Of a DNA stretch of 64,000 nt, positions 1 to 9,600 are shown in pieces. Source of the stretch: Chloroflexi bacterium CSP1-4 (GTDB lineage: Bacteria; Chloroflexota; Limnocylindria; Limnocylindrales; CSP1-4); assembly GCA_001443375.1 (NCBI GenBank), contig LDXM01000004.1, positions 10,089 through 74,088 of the forward strand, given 5' to 3'. The position numbers and the translations under genes were made by a program. The notes below the pieces were generated by a model, which had not been told where the DNA came from, did no database searches, and saw nothing but the letters and a program-made list of their open reading frames with translations. The first letter of the stretch is position 1, and each line of letters begins with the position of its first letter.

Positions 1-1
1 C

Positions 2-715
2 GCGGTCGTCTACGCCACGAACAACTCGCGCTGGCACCGCACCGACTACGTCGAGCGCCTGCGCGGGATGGGCGCGCCCGTGACGCCCGAGGCGGTCGTC
101 AGCGCCGCGCGGGCCACGGCGCTCCTCCTCGCCGAGGAGCCGGCGACGTACCGCTGCGCCATGGTCTTGGGCGGGCCCGGGCTGGCGCGGGAGTTGCGGG
201 ACGTCGGCATCCGCACCGTGGCGCCGACGCCCCACGGCCTCAAAGCGCGGCCGGACGTCGTCGTCGCGGGGGTCGACTTCGCCCTGCGCTACGAGCGCCT
301 GAGCATCGCTGCCGAGGCGGTCCGTCGTGGGGCGCGCTTCGTGGCCACGAACCGCGACCCCGTCTACCCGGGGGCCGATGGCCTGAAGGCCGGTGCCGGC
401 GCCATCGTGGCCGCGCTCGCGGTGGCCGCCGGACGCGAGCCGGACCTGGTCGTGGGCAAGCCCGGGCCGCGCTTGTTCGAGGCCGCGGCGGCCACGGTGG
501 GCATCCCACCTGGCGCCGCGGTGGTCATCGGCGACGGGCAGCTGACGGACATCCGCGCCGCGCACGCGGTCGGTGCACGCTCCGTGCTCATGATGACCGG
601 CGTGACGACCGCGGCCCACCTTGCCGACGTGCCGCCCGACGAGCGGCCGACGGCCGTTGCCCACGACGCCGGCGAGCTGGCGACGATCCTCGACCGCTTC
701 GCGCGGGAGCATTAG
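2..715 (+). CDS. HAD-superfamily phosphatase, NagD-like (5' end outside window)
   Basis: The frame is open from base 2, so the start lies outside the window; 237 residues are visible. The first residues contain TNNS, motif II of the NagD/4-nitrophenylphosphatase branch of HAD phosphatases. Near the C-terminus come VVGKPGP (motif III lysine) and IGDGQLTDIRAA (motif IV acidic pair), with the cap domain between. Motif I (DxDG) must be upstream. The family removes phosphate from small cytosolic esters such as sugar phosphates or nucleotides; the substrate cannot be read from sequence. The stop codon overlaps the stop of the convergent adenosine deaminase gene, leaving no room for a separate terminator. 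Confidence 0.85.
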   Translation, partial: AVVYATNNSRWHRTDYVERLRGMGAPVTPEAVVSAARATALLLAEEPATYRCAMVLGGPGLARELRDVGIRTVAPTPHGLKARPDVVVAGVDFALRYERLSIAAEAVRRGARFVATNRDPVYPGADGLKAGAGAIVAALAVAAGREPDLVVGKPGPRLFEAAAATVGIPPGAAVVIGDGQLTDIRAAHAVGARSVLMMTGVTTAAHLADVPPDERPTAVAHDAGELATILDRFAREH

Positions 716-1857
716 GCCGGCCCGGCCGCGGTCGTGAGGTCTGCCTGGGACGCGGCGAAGGCGTCGAACTCCGCCAGGAGGCGTGAGCGCAGCGCCTCGT
801 CGTCGTGCAGGAAGGCGACCTCCAGGGCGTGCCGGTCGAGCCGCCAGAGCTCCGCCATCGAGAGGCCGAGGGCTGCGCGGGCTCGCGCATACTCACCAGT
901 GAGGGTCAGCGCGCTGACGGTCCGATCGTCGGTGTTCAGCGTCGCGGACACGCCCGCCCGTACGAGACGCGGGAGGGGGTGCGCGGCGTAGGACGGGAAG
1001 ATGCCGGCCTGCGTGTTGCTCGTCGGGCACAGGTCCAGGGTGATGCCGCGCGTCCGCAGCTCGGCCATGAGCGCGGGGTCGTCCACGGCCGGGGCGCCGT
1101 GGGCGATGCGCGCCGGCTCCACGGCGAGCGCCCGGCGAACCTGTGCCGCGCCGCCCCACTCGCCGGCGTGGATGGTGATGCCCAGGCCGGCCGCTCGGGC
1201 GAGCGCGAACGCCTCCGCGTGTAGCCGGGGATCGGGGAAGGCCGCCTCCCCACCGGCGAGGTCGAAGCCGGTCAGGCCGTCGCCGAGGAAGCGGGCCGCC
1301 TCCCGCGCCACGGCCACGCTGAGCCCCGGCGCATGGGAGCGCAGCGCGACGGCGATGAGCCGCACGACGATGCCCGGCCCGCCTCCAGCGGACACGGCCG
1401 CGGTCCCGGTGCGGGCGCCAGCGACCACGGCTGCGATTCCGTCGCGCAGCGAGAGCCCGCGCTCGACGTGCAGCGCGGGCCCCCAGCGGATCTCCACGTA
1501 GCGCGTGCCGTCGGTCGCGACATCCTCCACCAGTTCATGGCTGACCCGAGTCAGCGACTCGGCGTCCTGGAGGATGGCGATGGGCAGGTCGAAGGCCAGC
1601 AGCAGCTCGGCCTGGTTGGTGGCGTGCTCCGGCCCGATGAGTCGCTCCGCCATCTCGGCGATGTCCATGCCCGCGTCGAGGTCGCGCTCGCGGGCGAGCT
1701 CCAGAGCTGTCGCCGGCCGCAGCGAACCGTCAAGGTGAAGGTGGAGCTCGGCCTTCGGCATGCGACGCAGGAGCGCCAGCTGGTCGGGCGCAAGGCCGGC
1801 CGCGAGCGGGTCGCGCTCGAGCGGACGCCGCAGCGCCTCGGCTCGGTCGGTCCTCAT
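712..1857 (-). CDS. add: Adenosine deaminase family protein
   Basis: The 381-residue protein has the metal-dependent adenosine/adenine deaminase motifs in order: KAELHLHLDGSLRP (two zinc-binding His) near residue 35, HAGEWGG (third His and the catalytic Glu), RIAHG, and LNTDD (zinc Asp pair). The family hydrolyses adenosine to inosine in purine salvage; some members act on adenine or 6-aminodeoxyfutalosine, which sequence alone does not exclude. Length is slightly above the usual 340 because of an N-terminal extension with a second possible start at about residue 34. A TACCAT hexamer six bases upstream of the ATG suggests a leaderless mRNA, back to back with the promoter of the next gene. Confidence 0.88.
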   Translation of the reverse strand: MRTDRAEALRRPLERDPLAAGLAPDQLALLRRMPKAELHLHLDGSLRPATALELARERDLDAGMDIAEMAERLIGPEHATNQAELLLAFDLPIAILQDAESLTRVSHELVEDVATDGTRYVEIRWGPALHVERGLSLRDGIAAVVAGARTGTAAVSAGGGPGIVVRLIAVALRSHAPGLSVAVAREAARFLGDGLTGFDLAGGEAAFPDPRLHAEAFALARAAGLGITIHAGEWGGAAQVRRALAVEPARIAHGAPAVDDPALMAELRTRGITLDLCPTSNTQAGIFPSYAAHPLPRLVRAGVSATLNTDDRTVSALTLTGEYARARAALGLSMAELWRLDRHALEVAFLHDDEALRSRLLAEFDAFAASQADLTTAAGPA

Positions 1858-1863
1858 GGACGG

Positions 1864-1894
1864 ATGGTAGTCGAGGCGGCCGCCCGGCTAGACT
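1864..1894. promoter_or_regulatory. Back-to-back -10 elements of divergent leaderless genes
   Basis: Only 44 bases separate the divergent ATGs at 1857 (minus) and 1902 (plus). The minus strand carries TACCAT at 1864-1869, six bases before its ATG. The plus strand carries TAGACT at 1889-1894, seven bases before its ATG. Transcription would start at or next to each ATG. Any -35 elements would lie inside the opposite promoter, so the two units probably interfere with each other. Confidence 0.55.
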
Positions 1895-1901
1895 GCGGCC
1901 G

Positions 1902-2831
1902 ATGCGCACCCTCCTCCGCCTCGCGCGGGCACTCGCGTGGCTGACCGCCGTTCTCCTCATCGCCGTCGGCGTCGGTGGCGTGGCCACGGCCGCCACGCCC
2001 GTCCCCGACGAACAGCACCGGCCGGAGCTGTACGCTCGCGCCGAGGCGGCTCTCGCGCCGGGCCTGGCCGCCATCACGATCGACCTCGAGGCCCTGCAGG
2101 TGCAGGCTGAGCGCCTGGCCACGACGAGCCGGCGGGCACTCGTCGACCTCGCGGCGCGCGACGCGGAGGCCGTCAGCGGCGACCTCGACGCAGGCGACGC
2201 GATCGTCCTCGAGGTGGGCACGCTCGCGACGCGCGTGGACGCGGCGCTGCGGAGACTGCCCTATGGCGTCGCCTCGGACCGCCTCGGCCCGCGCATGCAG
2301 GCGCGGCTCGTGGCGGTGGTCGACGCGGTGGACGCCGTGCGCCCGCTGGCCGGCGACTGGGGGCGTCTCTCCGGGGCCGCCGTGCCCGCCATCTCCATCA
2401 CGAGCCACCTCGAACAGCACGACGTGACGGCGTTCGAGGCGACGCAGGAGGGGGCGGCCGGTCGCTATGCCGCCGCCTTGGAGCGGCTGACCGGCGCGAC
2501 CGCCGAGCTCGATGCTGCCCAGGTCATCCGCGACCGGCTCGCGCAGTCCGTTGACACCTCGACGCTGGACGCGTGGATCGAACGCAACCGCACCTACGAC
2601 GCGGCACTCGTCCGGCTGTACACGGCGCTCGAGGTCTCGCCAGACAACGCCACGCCCGAGATCCTGGCCGCGTTCGCCGAGGTCGAGGCCGCGCAGAAGC
2701 TTCTGCCGCCGGACACACGGGCGCTCATCGTGATCATCGGGGACCTCGCCCAGGGTGGCCTCAACCAGGCCGCGATCGCCGTCGAGGAGGCCCGCGGCGC
2801 CCTCACCGCGGCGGTCGCGGCGGTACACTAG
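1902..2831 (+). CDS. Secreted or membrane-anchored helical protein of unknown function
   Basis: This 309-residue product starts with a typical export signal: basic residues RTLLRLAR, then a hydrophobic stretch (about residues 11-30) ending near VATAAT. The rest is Ala/Leu/Arg/Glu-rich and predicted largely helical, with no cysteines and no catalytic motif I recognise. It may be a periplasmic or cell-surface helical bundle. Transcription is probably leaderless from TAGACT just upstream. The aminopeptidase gene follows within about 55 bases on the same strand, so they may share a message, although aminopeptidase and an exported protein need not act together. Function unknown. Confidence 0.7.
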   Translation: MRTLLRLARALAWLTAVLLIAVGVGGVATAATPVPDEQHRPELYARAEAALAPGLAAITIDLEALQVQAERLATTSRRALVDLAARDAEAVSGDLDAGDAIVLEVGTLATRVDAALRRLPYGVASDRLGPRMQARLVAVVDAVDAVRPLAGDWGRLSGAAVPAISITSHLEQHDVTAFEATQEGAAGRYAAALERLTGATAELDAAQVIRDRLAQSVDTSTLDAWIERNRTYDAALVRLYTALEVSPDNATPEILAAFAEVEAAQKLLPPDTRALIVIIGDLAQGGLNQAAIAVEEARGALTAAVAAVH

Positions 2832-2884
2832 GCGCCCCGTCCCCTCGCCCATCCCGGTCGATCGATCCCCGCTGTTCGGAGCCC

Positions 2885-4399
2885 ATGCCAGGTATGCACA
2901 TCCGCGTCGTGACCAGCCAGCCCTGGGACATCGAGGCCGACCTCCTCGCACTGCCCATCGTCGCCGACCACGAGCCCGACGACACGGCGACCGAACTCGA
3001 TCGCCGGATCGAGGGTGCGCTGGCGGCCTACCGCGCCCTCGGCGAGCAGGCGGGCAAGGCCCACGCGGGCACGATCATCCGTGGTCGAGAGACCGCCGCG
3101 CCATGGCTCCTGGCCATGGGCGTCGGCGACCTCGCCGCCTTCGATCGCATCGCCGCCCTGCGCTTCGGAGCCGCCATCGAGCGCCGTCTCGGGGGTCGGG
3201 TCGTGCGGCGCCTGGCCGTCTGGCTGCCAGCCACGCTGGCGGGCGGCGACGGCCTCGACGCGGGATTCCTGGCGGAGCTCGTGGCGCGCGGCGTCGTAGA
3301 GGGCAGCTACGAGCCCGCCGCGATCTACCGGGACGACGTCGAGGATGCACCCCCGGCGCTCGACGAGCTCGTGCTGGTCGTGCCGGGCGGGGATGCTCAC
3401 GCGCTGACTGCGGCGGCCGACCGCGGCCGGGTCATCGGCGAGGGCGCGAACCGGGCGCGCACGCTCTCGCAACGAGCGAGCAACGACGTCAGCCCGGAGG
3501 TCCTCGCCGACGAGGCGACCGCGATCGCCCACGCGCATGGCCTCGAGGTCGAGGTCATCGGCCCGGAGCAGGCTGCCGCCATGGGCATGGGCATGTTCCT
3601 GGCCGTGGGCCGGGGCAGCGACAGCCCGCCGCGCTTCATCGTCATGCGCTCCGGCCCGACCGGCGCGACGGACCGTCGGGGCCGCCTGCTGGCCATGGTG
3701 GGCAAGGGCGTCACCTTCGATTCGGGCGGCCTCAGCCTCAAGCCGTCCGATCGGATGGAAGAGATGAAGATGGACAAGGCCGGGGCGTGCACCGTCATCA
3801 GCGCCATCGCCACGGTGGCGGCCCTGGCGCCGGGCCTGCCGCTGCTGGCCGTCGCGCCGGCGGTCGAGAACATGCCCGGCCCGCACTCCACGCGTCCCGG
3901 CGACATCGTGCGGGCGATGAACGGCAAGGTCGTGGAGATCCAGAACACCGATGCGGAGGGCCGGCTCATCCTTGGCGATGCCCTGGTCTACGCCGAGCGC
4001 CAGGGTGCCACGCACCTGGTGGACGTGGCCACGCTGACCGGCGCGGTCGAGCGCGCCTTCGGCAAGCAGGTCACCGGCGGCTTCGGGACGCCCCAGGACT
4101 GGTGGGAGGAAGTGGTCGCGTCCGGCTCCCGGCAGGCCGAGCGCTACTGGCAGATCCCGCTCGTGGACGAGTACCGCAAGGACATGGACACGTGGTACGC
4201 CGAGCTTGGCAACAGCAGCGGCCCCGAGGCCTCGCTCGTGAAGAGCGGCCTCTTCCTCAAGGACTTCGCCACACGCCCCTGGGTCCACCTCGATATCGGC
4301 GGATCGGGCTACCTGCGCCGGGCGACACCGTGGGCCGCACGTGGCGCCACCGGCGTGACCCACGCCACGCTCGTCGAGTTGGCGCTGCGCGGCGCCTGA
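2885..4399 (+). CDS. pepA: Leucyl aminopeptidase (peptidase family M17)
   Basis: The 504-residue protein matches cytosol aminopeptidase. The C-terminal catalytic domain has GKGVTFDSGGLSLKP at about residues 272-286 (metal-binding Lys and Asp), MDKAGA, and the family signature NTDAEGRL at about 354-361, giving the Asp and Glu that hold the two metals. The N-terminal macro-like domain precedes these. The enzyme removes N-terminal leucine and other residues from peptides in the cytosol. The frame stays open far upstream, inside the previous gene. I chose ATG 2885, just behind GGAG at 2878-2881; ATG 2894 (MHIRVV) is equally possible and has better spacing. Confidence 0.93.
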   Translation: MPGMHIRVVTSQPWDIEADLLALPIVADHEPDDTATELDRRIEGALAAYRALGEQAGKAHAGTIIRGRETAAPWLLAMGVGDLAAFDRIAALRFGAAIERRLGGRVVRRLAVWLPATLAGGDGLDAGFLAELVARGVVEGSYEPAAIYRDDVEDAPPALDELVLVVPGGDAHALTAAADRGRVIGEGANRARTLSQRASNDVSPEVLADEATAIAHAHGLEVEVIGPEQAAAMGMGMFLAVGRGSDSPPRFIVMRSGPTGATDRRGRLLAMVGKGVTFDSGGLSLKPSDRMEEMKMDKAGACTVISAIATVAALAPGLPLLAVAPAVENMPGPHSTRPGDIVRAMNGKVVEIQNTDAEGRLILGDALVYAERQGATHLVDVATLTGAVERAFGKQVTGGFGTPQDWWEEVVASGSRQAERYWQIPLVDEYRKDMDTWYAELGNSSGPEASLVKSGLFLKDFATRPWVHLDIGGSGYLRRATPWAARGATGVTHATLVELALRGA

Positions 4400-4415
4400 G
4401 CGCGGCCGAGAGCGC

Positions 4416-5051
4416 ATGACGCCGCTGGTCGCGGCCTTCGCCATCCTGGGCCTGGGCGTCGGCCTGGCTGCCGACCGCCTGGCCGCGCGCTGGCCGGTCC
4501 ACGAGGACGGCGGCGTCCGGCGCCCCGACTGGCGGACGGCCGCCCTGGTCGTGGGCGGCGCGGCCGCCTTCGCCGCGCTCGCTGCCCGCTGGAGCGAACC
4601 CGGCCACCTGGCGGTCCTCGGGGCCTACTTCGCGGCGCTGCTGGTGCTCGCCGCCACCGACCTCGACCAGAAGCTGCTGCCCGACCTCATCACGCTGCCG
4701 CTCATCCCGGTCGCCCTGCTGCTGGTGCTGCTCGACCTCGACCCGTTGCTGGCGGGCAAGGAGATGCCCCTTGCGAGTGCCCTGCTCGCCGGCTTCGGCG
4801 CACCGGCCATCCTCTTCGTCCTCGACCGGCTGCTGCGGGGCGCGCTGGGGGCGGGTGACCTGAAGCTGGCCGTAGGCCTTGGCCTGATGTCGGGCGTGAC
4901 GCGCCTCTTCGGCGGCTTCGTGACCGCCTCGATCGCCTCGGCGGCCGTCATCCTCGTGCTCATCGCGGCCCGCCGGATCACGCTACGTTCGGCCATCCCC
5001 TTCGGCCCCATCCTCATCGCCGGAGGCATCCTCGCCGCCCTCGTCCCCTGA
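4416..5051 (+). CDS. Prepilin peptidase (A24 family)
   Basis: This 211-residue protein is strongly hydrophobic, with about six membrane segments. ATDLDQKLLPD (about residues 79-89) carries the first catalytic Asp and GAGDLKL (about 143-149) the second, as in type IV prepilin leader peptidases. The C-terminal FGPILIAGG is also typical. The usual N-terminal cytosolic methyltransferase domain with its cysteine pairs is missing, so this is the peptidase-only short form. It cleaves leader peptides of pilin-like proteins at the inner membrane. No pilus genes are in the window, so the substrates are elsewhere. It follows the aminopeptidase by 16 bases. Confidence 0.88.
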   Translation: MTPLVAAFAILGLGVGLAADRLAARWPVHEDGGVRRPDWRTAALVVGGAAAFAALAARWSEPGHLAVLGAYFAALLVLAATDLDQKLLPDLITLPLIPVALLLVLLDLDPLLAGKEMPLASALLAGFGAPAILFVLDRLLRGALGAGDLKLAVGLGLMSGVTRLFGGFVTASIASAAVILVLIAARRITLRSAIPFGPILIAGGILAALVP

Positions 5052-5207
5052 GGTCGCGGAGCCGTTGGACGCGGCGGGGTATCATCCGCGCAGCCGGAGT
5101 CGTCCAGGCGGTCGTGCCTCGCACGGACGGCGCACCACCGGCGGGCTGCGTCACCGAGCGCCACCCGGCGCGGAAGGGGAGCCTGCCTGCACGATGATGC
5201 GAACCTG

Positions 5208-6536
5208 ATGCGCCGCGCCCGCCACGCGCCGTTGCGTTCCCTCTTCGCGCTCCTCCTCGCCGTGCCCATCGCCTTCTCGGCCCTCCTCGGCGTCCCCGCC
5301 ACGAGCGCCGACGACCTCTCCGACGCGCTCGCCCGCCAGCGGGCGCTGCAGCAGCGCATCAAGGACCAGAAGGCCGCCCTGGCCGACCTGCGGGCCGCAG
5401 AGTCCCGGGTCCGTGCCGCCCTCTCGGCCACGAACGGACGCCTCGATGAGATCAACGCCGACCAGGCCGCGGTGCGCCGGCAGATCGATACCGCGACCGC
5501 CGCGCTCGAGGTGGTCCAGGCGCGCTACGACGAGCTCGTCGCCGAGCTGACCCACCTCGATTGGACGCTCGGCCTGCTGGAGGATGAGCTGGCCCAGGGC
5601 CAGGCCGACCTCGCCCAGCGCAGGCGCCTGCTGGCCCAGCGCATCGCCGCTGCCTACAAGCTCGAGCGCACCAGCCTCCTGGAGCAGATCCTCACCTCCG
5701 ACTCGCTGACCGAGGTGCTGGCGCAGGTCGGCACCTATCTCCGCCTGGGAGACCAGGACGCCGAGCTCGCGGCGCGCATCGAACGCGACCGCGAGGCCCT
5801 GGCGGAGCTGCGTCGGACGACCGACGGCACGCGCTTCCGGACCGACCAGCTGCGCGCCGAGGTCGGGGTGCAGGCTGAGGCGATCAAGGAGCAGCGCGCC
5901 GCGCTCCTGGCGGCGAAGAAGCGGCTGGACGCGCTGGAGGTCGAGACGCGCAAGCTCCAGGAGCGGCAGCTGGCGGCGTTCAACCGGATCGCCAAGACCA
6001 AGGCCGCCGCGGCCGCCCTGCTGCGGGACCAGCTGCGTGCCCAGAACGCCCTGAAGAAGGAGGTCGACCGTCTCGTCCGCGAACAGCTCGAGCGCGGGAA
6101 TATCCCGTCCGAGTACAACGGCACGCTGGAATGGCCGTTGGCCGGGCGGATCTCCCAGGAGTTCGGTTGCACCGGTTTCTCCTGGGAGCCGCCGCTGGGC
6201 GACTGCCGCAACTTCCACCGGGGCATCGACATCGTCGACGACTCCGGGGCGCCCGTCCGCGCCGCCGGCGACGGCGTCATCGTGTTCGTCGGCTACAACC
6301 CCTGGGACCGGCCGGGCGATCGCGCCTGGATCGTCATCATCGCCCACTCCTCGCGCCTGGTGACCTGGTACGCGCACCTCCAGCCGCGCGTGCCATCGGG
6401 CGTGTATCAGGGCGCGTCCGTGCAGCAGGGGCAGATCATCGGCTACGAGGGCAACACCGGGAACAGCACCGGCCCGCACCTCCACTGGGCCGTCCAGTTC
6501 GACGACGGCTGGATGAACCCGCGTCTGTTCCTGTGA
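5208..6536 (+). CDS. Murein hydrolase / activator with coiled coil and M23 domain
   Basis: The 442-residue protein has an N-terminal signal peptide ([22 protein letters not shown], cleaved near TSADD), a long coiled coil from about residue 30 to 290, and a C-terminal LytM/M23 domain. The domain keeps HRGID (zinc His and Asp, about residue 337) and HLHW (about 423), so it looks catalytically competent. Such EnvC/NlpD-like proteins cut or activate cutting of peptidoglycan cross-links outside the cytoplasm, often at division. The coiled coil probably docks to a membrane partner. About 155 bases of leader precede the ATG, with TATCAT near 5079 as a possible -10. GGAAGGGGA at 5172-5180 is too far upstream to be its ribosome site. 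Confidence 0.9.
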   Translation: MRRARHAPLRSLFALLLAVPIAFSALLGVPATSADDLSDALARQRALQQRIKDQKAALADLRAAESRVRAALSATNGRLDEINADQAAVRRQIDTATAALEVVQARYDELVAELTHLDWTLGLLEDELAQGQADLAQRRRLLAQRIAAAYKLERTSLLEQILTSDSLTEVLAQVGTYLRLGDQDAELAARIERDREALAELRRTTDGTRFRTDQLRAEVGVQAEAIKEQRAALLAAKKRLDALEVETRKLQERQLAAFNRIAKTKAAAAALLRDQLRAQNALKKEVDRLVREQLERGNIPSEYNGTLEWPLAGRISQEFGCTGFSWEPPLGDCRNFHRGIDIVDDSGAPVRAAGDGVIVFVGYNPWDRPGDRAWIVIIAHSSRLVTWYAHLQPRVPSGVYQGASVQQGQIIGYEGNTGNSTGPHLHWAVQFDDGWMNPRLFL

Positions 6537-6578
6537 GTGGCCGACGGCCGGGCCGCTGAGCGGGTGTAGCATCGAGCC

Positions 6579-7883
6579 GTGAAGCGCGTGATGGCGGTCA
6601 TCCTCGCGGGCGGAGAGGGCGAGCGGCTCTCCATCCTCTCGAGCATGCGCGCGAAGCCGGCCGTCCCCTTCGGCGGCAAGTACCGCATCATCGACTTCGT
6701 CCTGAGCAACTGCGTCAACTCGGGCATCGACAACGTGGTCGTCCTGACCCAGTACAACCCGCGCTCGCTGAACGACCACATCGGCCTCGGCCGGCCCTGG
6801 GACCTCGACCGCAACCGGGGCGGTATCCGCATGCTCCAGCCGTACATCTCGCGGGGCCGCCCCACGGAGTGGTACCGCGGCACCGCCGACGCGGTCCTCT
6901 CGAACATCGACGCCATCCGCCAGGCGCCGGGCGACCTCGTGCTCGTGCTCGCCGGCGACCACATCTACAAGATGGACTACGGACCTTTCGTGCAGGCCCA
7001 CCGCCGTCATCGCGCCGACGTCACCGTGGCGGTGCGGCGGGTGCCCCTCGGCGATGCGCACCGCTTCGGGATCCTGGCCCTCGGGGGAGGCGACGCCGTG
7101 GTGGACTGGGAGGAGAAACCGGCCAAGCCGAAGAGCGACCTGGCCTCGATGGGCATCTACGTCTTCTCCAAGAAGGCCCTCCTGCGCTGGCTGCGCGAGG
7201 ATCTCACCGACTTCGGGCGCGACGTCATCCCCGCCATGCTCGGCGGCGGCGCCCGCGTCTACGGCTACCGCTTCGACGGCTACTGGCAGGACGTGGGCAC
7301 GATCGAGAGCTACTGGCAGGCGAACATGGACCTGCTGGAAGACCGTCCTCAGCTCGACCTGCACGACCGCGACTGGCTCATCCACACCCGCTCCGAGGAA
7401 CGGGCGCCGGCGCGCATCGGGCCGACGGCGAACATCCACAACAGCCTCATCAGCCACGGCTGCCACGTGGCCGGGACGGTCGAGCATTCGATCCTCTCGC
7501 CGGGCGTGCGCGTGGACATCGGCGCCGTCGTGCGCGACAGCATCGTGCTCTTCGACACCGTCATCCGCGCCGGGGCGATCATCGACCGCTCGATCATCGA
7601 CAAGGAGGTCTCGGTGGGGCCCAACGCGCACGTCGGCGAGGGTGCGGACCTGGGCATCCCCAATCGCCAGGAGCCGACCCGCCTGAACACCGGCATCACC
7701 ATCGTCGGCAAGCGCGCGATCATCCCGCGCGCCGTGCGCATCGGCCGCAACTGCCGCATCGCGGAGGGTGTGCGGGCCGTGGACTTCCGCTCCCGCGTGG
7801 TCAGGAGCGGCGGGTCGGTCGGGCCGAGGCGCGACGAGGAGCGCCGCCCGCCGGCGAGCGCCGCTCGGCGCGGCGAACGCTGA
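6579..7883 (+). CDS. glgC: Glucose-1-phosphate adenylyltransferase
   Basis: The 434-residue protein has the nucleotidyltransferase start [14 protein letters not shown], then [21 protein letters not shown] and GTADAV, which are diagnostic of ADP-glucose pyrophosphorylase. [12 protein letters not shown] (substrate/metal Asp), WEEKP and a C-terminal left-handed beta-helix follow. It makes ADP-glucose from glucose-1-phosphate and ATP for glycogen synthesis. The GTG start lies six bases after TAGCAT (6567-6572), so the mRNA is likely leaderless. Its TGA overlaps the proposed CTG start of the next gene. No other glycogen genes are in the window. Confidence 0.95.
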   Translation: MKRVMAVILAGGEGERLSILSSMRAKPAVPFGGKYRIIDFVLSNCVNSGIDNVVVLTQYNPRSLNDHIGLGRPWDLDRNRGGIRMLQPYISRGRPTEWYRGTADAVLSNIDAIRQAPGDLVLVLAGDHIYKMDYGPFVQAHRRHRADVTVAVRRVPLGDAHRFGILALGGGDAVVDWEEKPAKPKSDLASMGIYVFSKKALLRWLREDLTDFGRDVIPAMLGGGARVYGYRFDGYWQDVGTIESYWQANMDLLEDRPQLDLHDRDWLIHTRSEERAPARIGPTANIHNSLISHGCHVAGTVEHSILSPGVRVDIGAVVRDSIVLFDTVIRAGAIIDRSIIDKEVSVGPNAHVGEGADLGIPNRQEPTRLNTGITIVGKRAIIPRAVRIGRNCRIAEGVRAVDFRSRVVRSGGSVGPRRDEERRPPASAARRGER

Positions 7884-8431
7884 GCGAGGCCGGCGTCCCG
7901 AGCGACGCCTCGGGCATCCCCGGGCCGGCCCAGCTCGACGCGTGGCTGGCCGAGCTGGAGCTCGAGCCGCTCGCGCGGGCCGAGCGCGGCGGCGTCGTCA
8001 GTCGCGACCTCCTGCTCGACGGACGGGTCCGGTCGGGCATACCCCTGACGCTCATCCTGGCACCCGGTCTGGGGCTGCTCGCGTGGGTCCACTACGCGCC
8101 GGCGCTCGGCGACAGCTTCCGCAAGACCTACCGGCAGCTCCTGAAGTGGAACGATGAGCTGCCCTTCGTGAAGTTCGCCCTCTCCGACGATGAGCGCATC
8201 GTGCTGGCCGCCGAGCTGCCCCTGGCGGGCCTCGACCGCGACGCGCTCGGTCGCGCCGTGGCGCGCCTGGTGGCCGTATGCGACCTGCTCGCGGGGGCGT
8301 CCGCGCGATGGCTGGCGGGGCCGGCTGGCGGGCGACCGGTGACGTCGCCCGGCGCCGCGCCCCACCATCCCGTGGTCGACCGTTACGCGGCGGACGTGGC
8401 TGAACTTGTGGAGTCGCCGGGGGGATCCTGA
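7880..8431 (+). CDS. YbjN-fold protein, probably started at CTG
   Basis: A 183-residue protein resembling the YbjN / type III secretion chaperone-like fold: GIPLTLILAPGLGLLAWVHY, a short helix, then LPFVKFALSDDERIVLAAELPL and a C-terminal helix. Proteins of this fold act as small cytosolic regulators or chaperones; the role here is unknown. The frame has no ATG, GTG or TTG between the end of glgC and residues well inside the conserved domain. The only sensible start is CTG 7880, which overlaps the glgC stop as CTGA, like the usual ATGA coupling. A frameshift or sequencing error would be the alternative explanation. Confidence 0.7.
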   Translation: MSEAGVPSDASGIPGPAQLDAWLAELELEPLARAERGGVVSRDLLLDGRVRSGIPLTLILAPGLGLLAWVHYAPALGDSFRKTYRQLLKWNDELPFVKFALSDDERIVLAAELPLAGLDRDALGRAVARLVAVCDLLAGASARWLAGPAGGRPVTSPGAAPHHPVVDRYAADVAELVESPGGS

Positions 8432-8507
8432 TGCACTACACTCGCCGACCATCCGACGGCACAAGGGTAACGAGAGGGAGCGTCCGTGAAGCGAGCCGCG
8501 TCGCACG

Positions 8508-9545
8508 ATGGCTGATCGCGTGATGCTCCGGCGGCGACCCTCGAGTGAGATCCTGTCGGGCGAATCGGCCGACGTCTACTTCGCACGCGCCGAGGAGATC
8601 CTGCGTCGAGAGGGTCTCGACCCGATGGTCACCATGGAGGTCTTCGCGCGCCAGGAGGCGGTCCTGTGCGGCATCGACGAGGCGAAGATCCTCATCGCCC
8701 ACGCCCTCGAGAAGGCCGACCCCGATGAGGTCTCGGTGGAGGGCCTCGACGACGGGGACACGATCGCGTCGAAGGAGATCGTCCTGCGCATCCGCGCCCG
8801 CTACCGGGAGTTCGGCCTCTACGAGACAGCCATCCTGGGCATGATGGCCCAGGCGACCGGCTGGGCCTCCGCCGCCCGCGAGTGCGTCGATGCCGCGGCG
8901 CCGCAGCCGGTGATCAGCTTCGGCGCCCGCCACGTCCACCCCGACGTCACCGACGCGCTCGACTACGCCGCGATCGTCGGCGGCTGCGTGGGCGCCTCCA
9001 CGCCGGCCGGCGCGCGTCTCGCCGGCCTCGCCCCGACCGGCACGATGCCCCATTCGCTCGTGCTGATCTTCGGCGACACGGTGAAGGCAGCCGAGGCCTT
9101 CGACCGCGACCTCGGGCCGGAAGTGCCGCGCATCGTGCTCGTGGACACCTTCAAGGACGAGGCCGAGGAGGCGCTGCGCGTGGCCCAGGCGCTGGGCGAT
9201 CGGCTCTACGGCATCCGCCTCGACACGCCCTCCGAGCGCGGCCGGGTCACCGCCGACCTCGTCACCGAGGTGCGGGCGCGCCTCGACCAGGCCGGCTACG
9301 ACAAGGTGCGGATCATCGTCAGCGGCGGCCTCGATCCCGACCGCATCCGCTACTTCAAGGAGCAGGCGGCACCGGTGGACTCGTTCGCCGTGGGGTCGTA
9401 CATCAGCGGGGCCACCCCGGTTGACTTCACCGCCGACCTCAAGGAGATCGATGGCCGCCCCATCGCCAAGCGCGGCCGTATCCCCGGCGTGACGTCGAGC
9501 CCGCGCCTCCGACCGATCGACCTGAGCGCCTGGCGCACGAGCTGA
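8508..9545 (+). CDS. pncB: Nicotinate phosphoribosyltransferase (short form)
   Basis: The 345-residue protein aligns in style with the compact NAPRTase type. FARQEAVLCGIDEAK lies near residue 45, GLYETAILGMMAQATGWAS near 105, ISFGARHVHPD near 145, and a phosphate-binding IVSGGLDPDRI near 270. SFAVGSYISG is near the end. It makes nicotinate mononucleotide from nicotinate and PRPP for NAD recycling. The start ATG follows a roughly 75-base leader with GAGAGGGAG about 25 bases upstream. A second ATG (MLRRRPSS) lies five codons in. Confidence 0.88.
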   Translation: MADRVMLRRRPSSEILSGESADVYFARAEEILRREGLDPMVTMEVFARQEAVLCGIDEAKILIAHALEKADPDEVSVEGLDDGDTIASKEIVLRIRARYREFGLYETAILGMMAQATGWASAARECVDAAAPQPVISFGARHVHPDVTDALDYAAIVGGCVGASTPAGARLAGLAPTGTMPHSLVLIFGDTVKAAEAFDRDLGPEVPRIVLVDTFKDEAEEALRVAQALGDRLYGIRLDTPSERGRVTADLVTEVRARLDQAGYDKVRIIVSGGLDPDRIRYFKEQAAPVDSFAVGSYISGATPVDFTADLKEIDGRPIAKRGRIPGVTSSPRLRPIDLSAWRTS

Positions 9546-9600
9546 CCGTCCGCCCGCCGCGCCGCCGCACGGGTTCGACCGGTCGTGGCACGATGGGCGG

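Noticed and set aside
5052-5207. A riboswitch (for example c-di-AMP type) in the leader of the M23 peptidase gene
   Set aside because: The leader is long enough and the gene type would fit, but I could not find the conserved core of that or another known riboswitch.
5151-7631. 826-residue open frame on the minus strand
   Set aside because: It is the antisense shadow of the M23 peptidase and glgC genes, both with intact family motifs.
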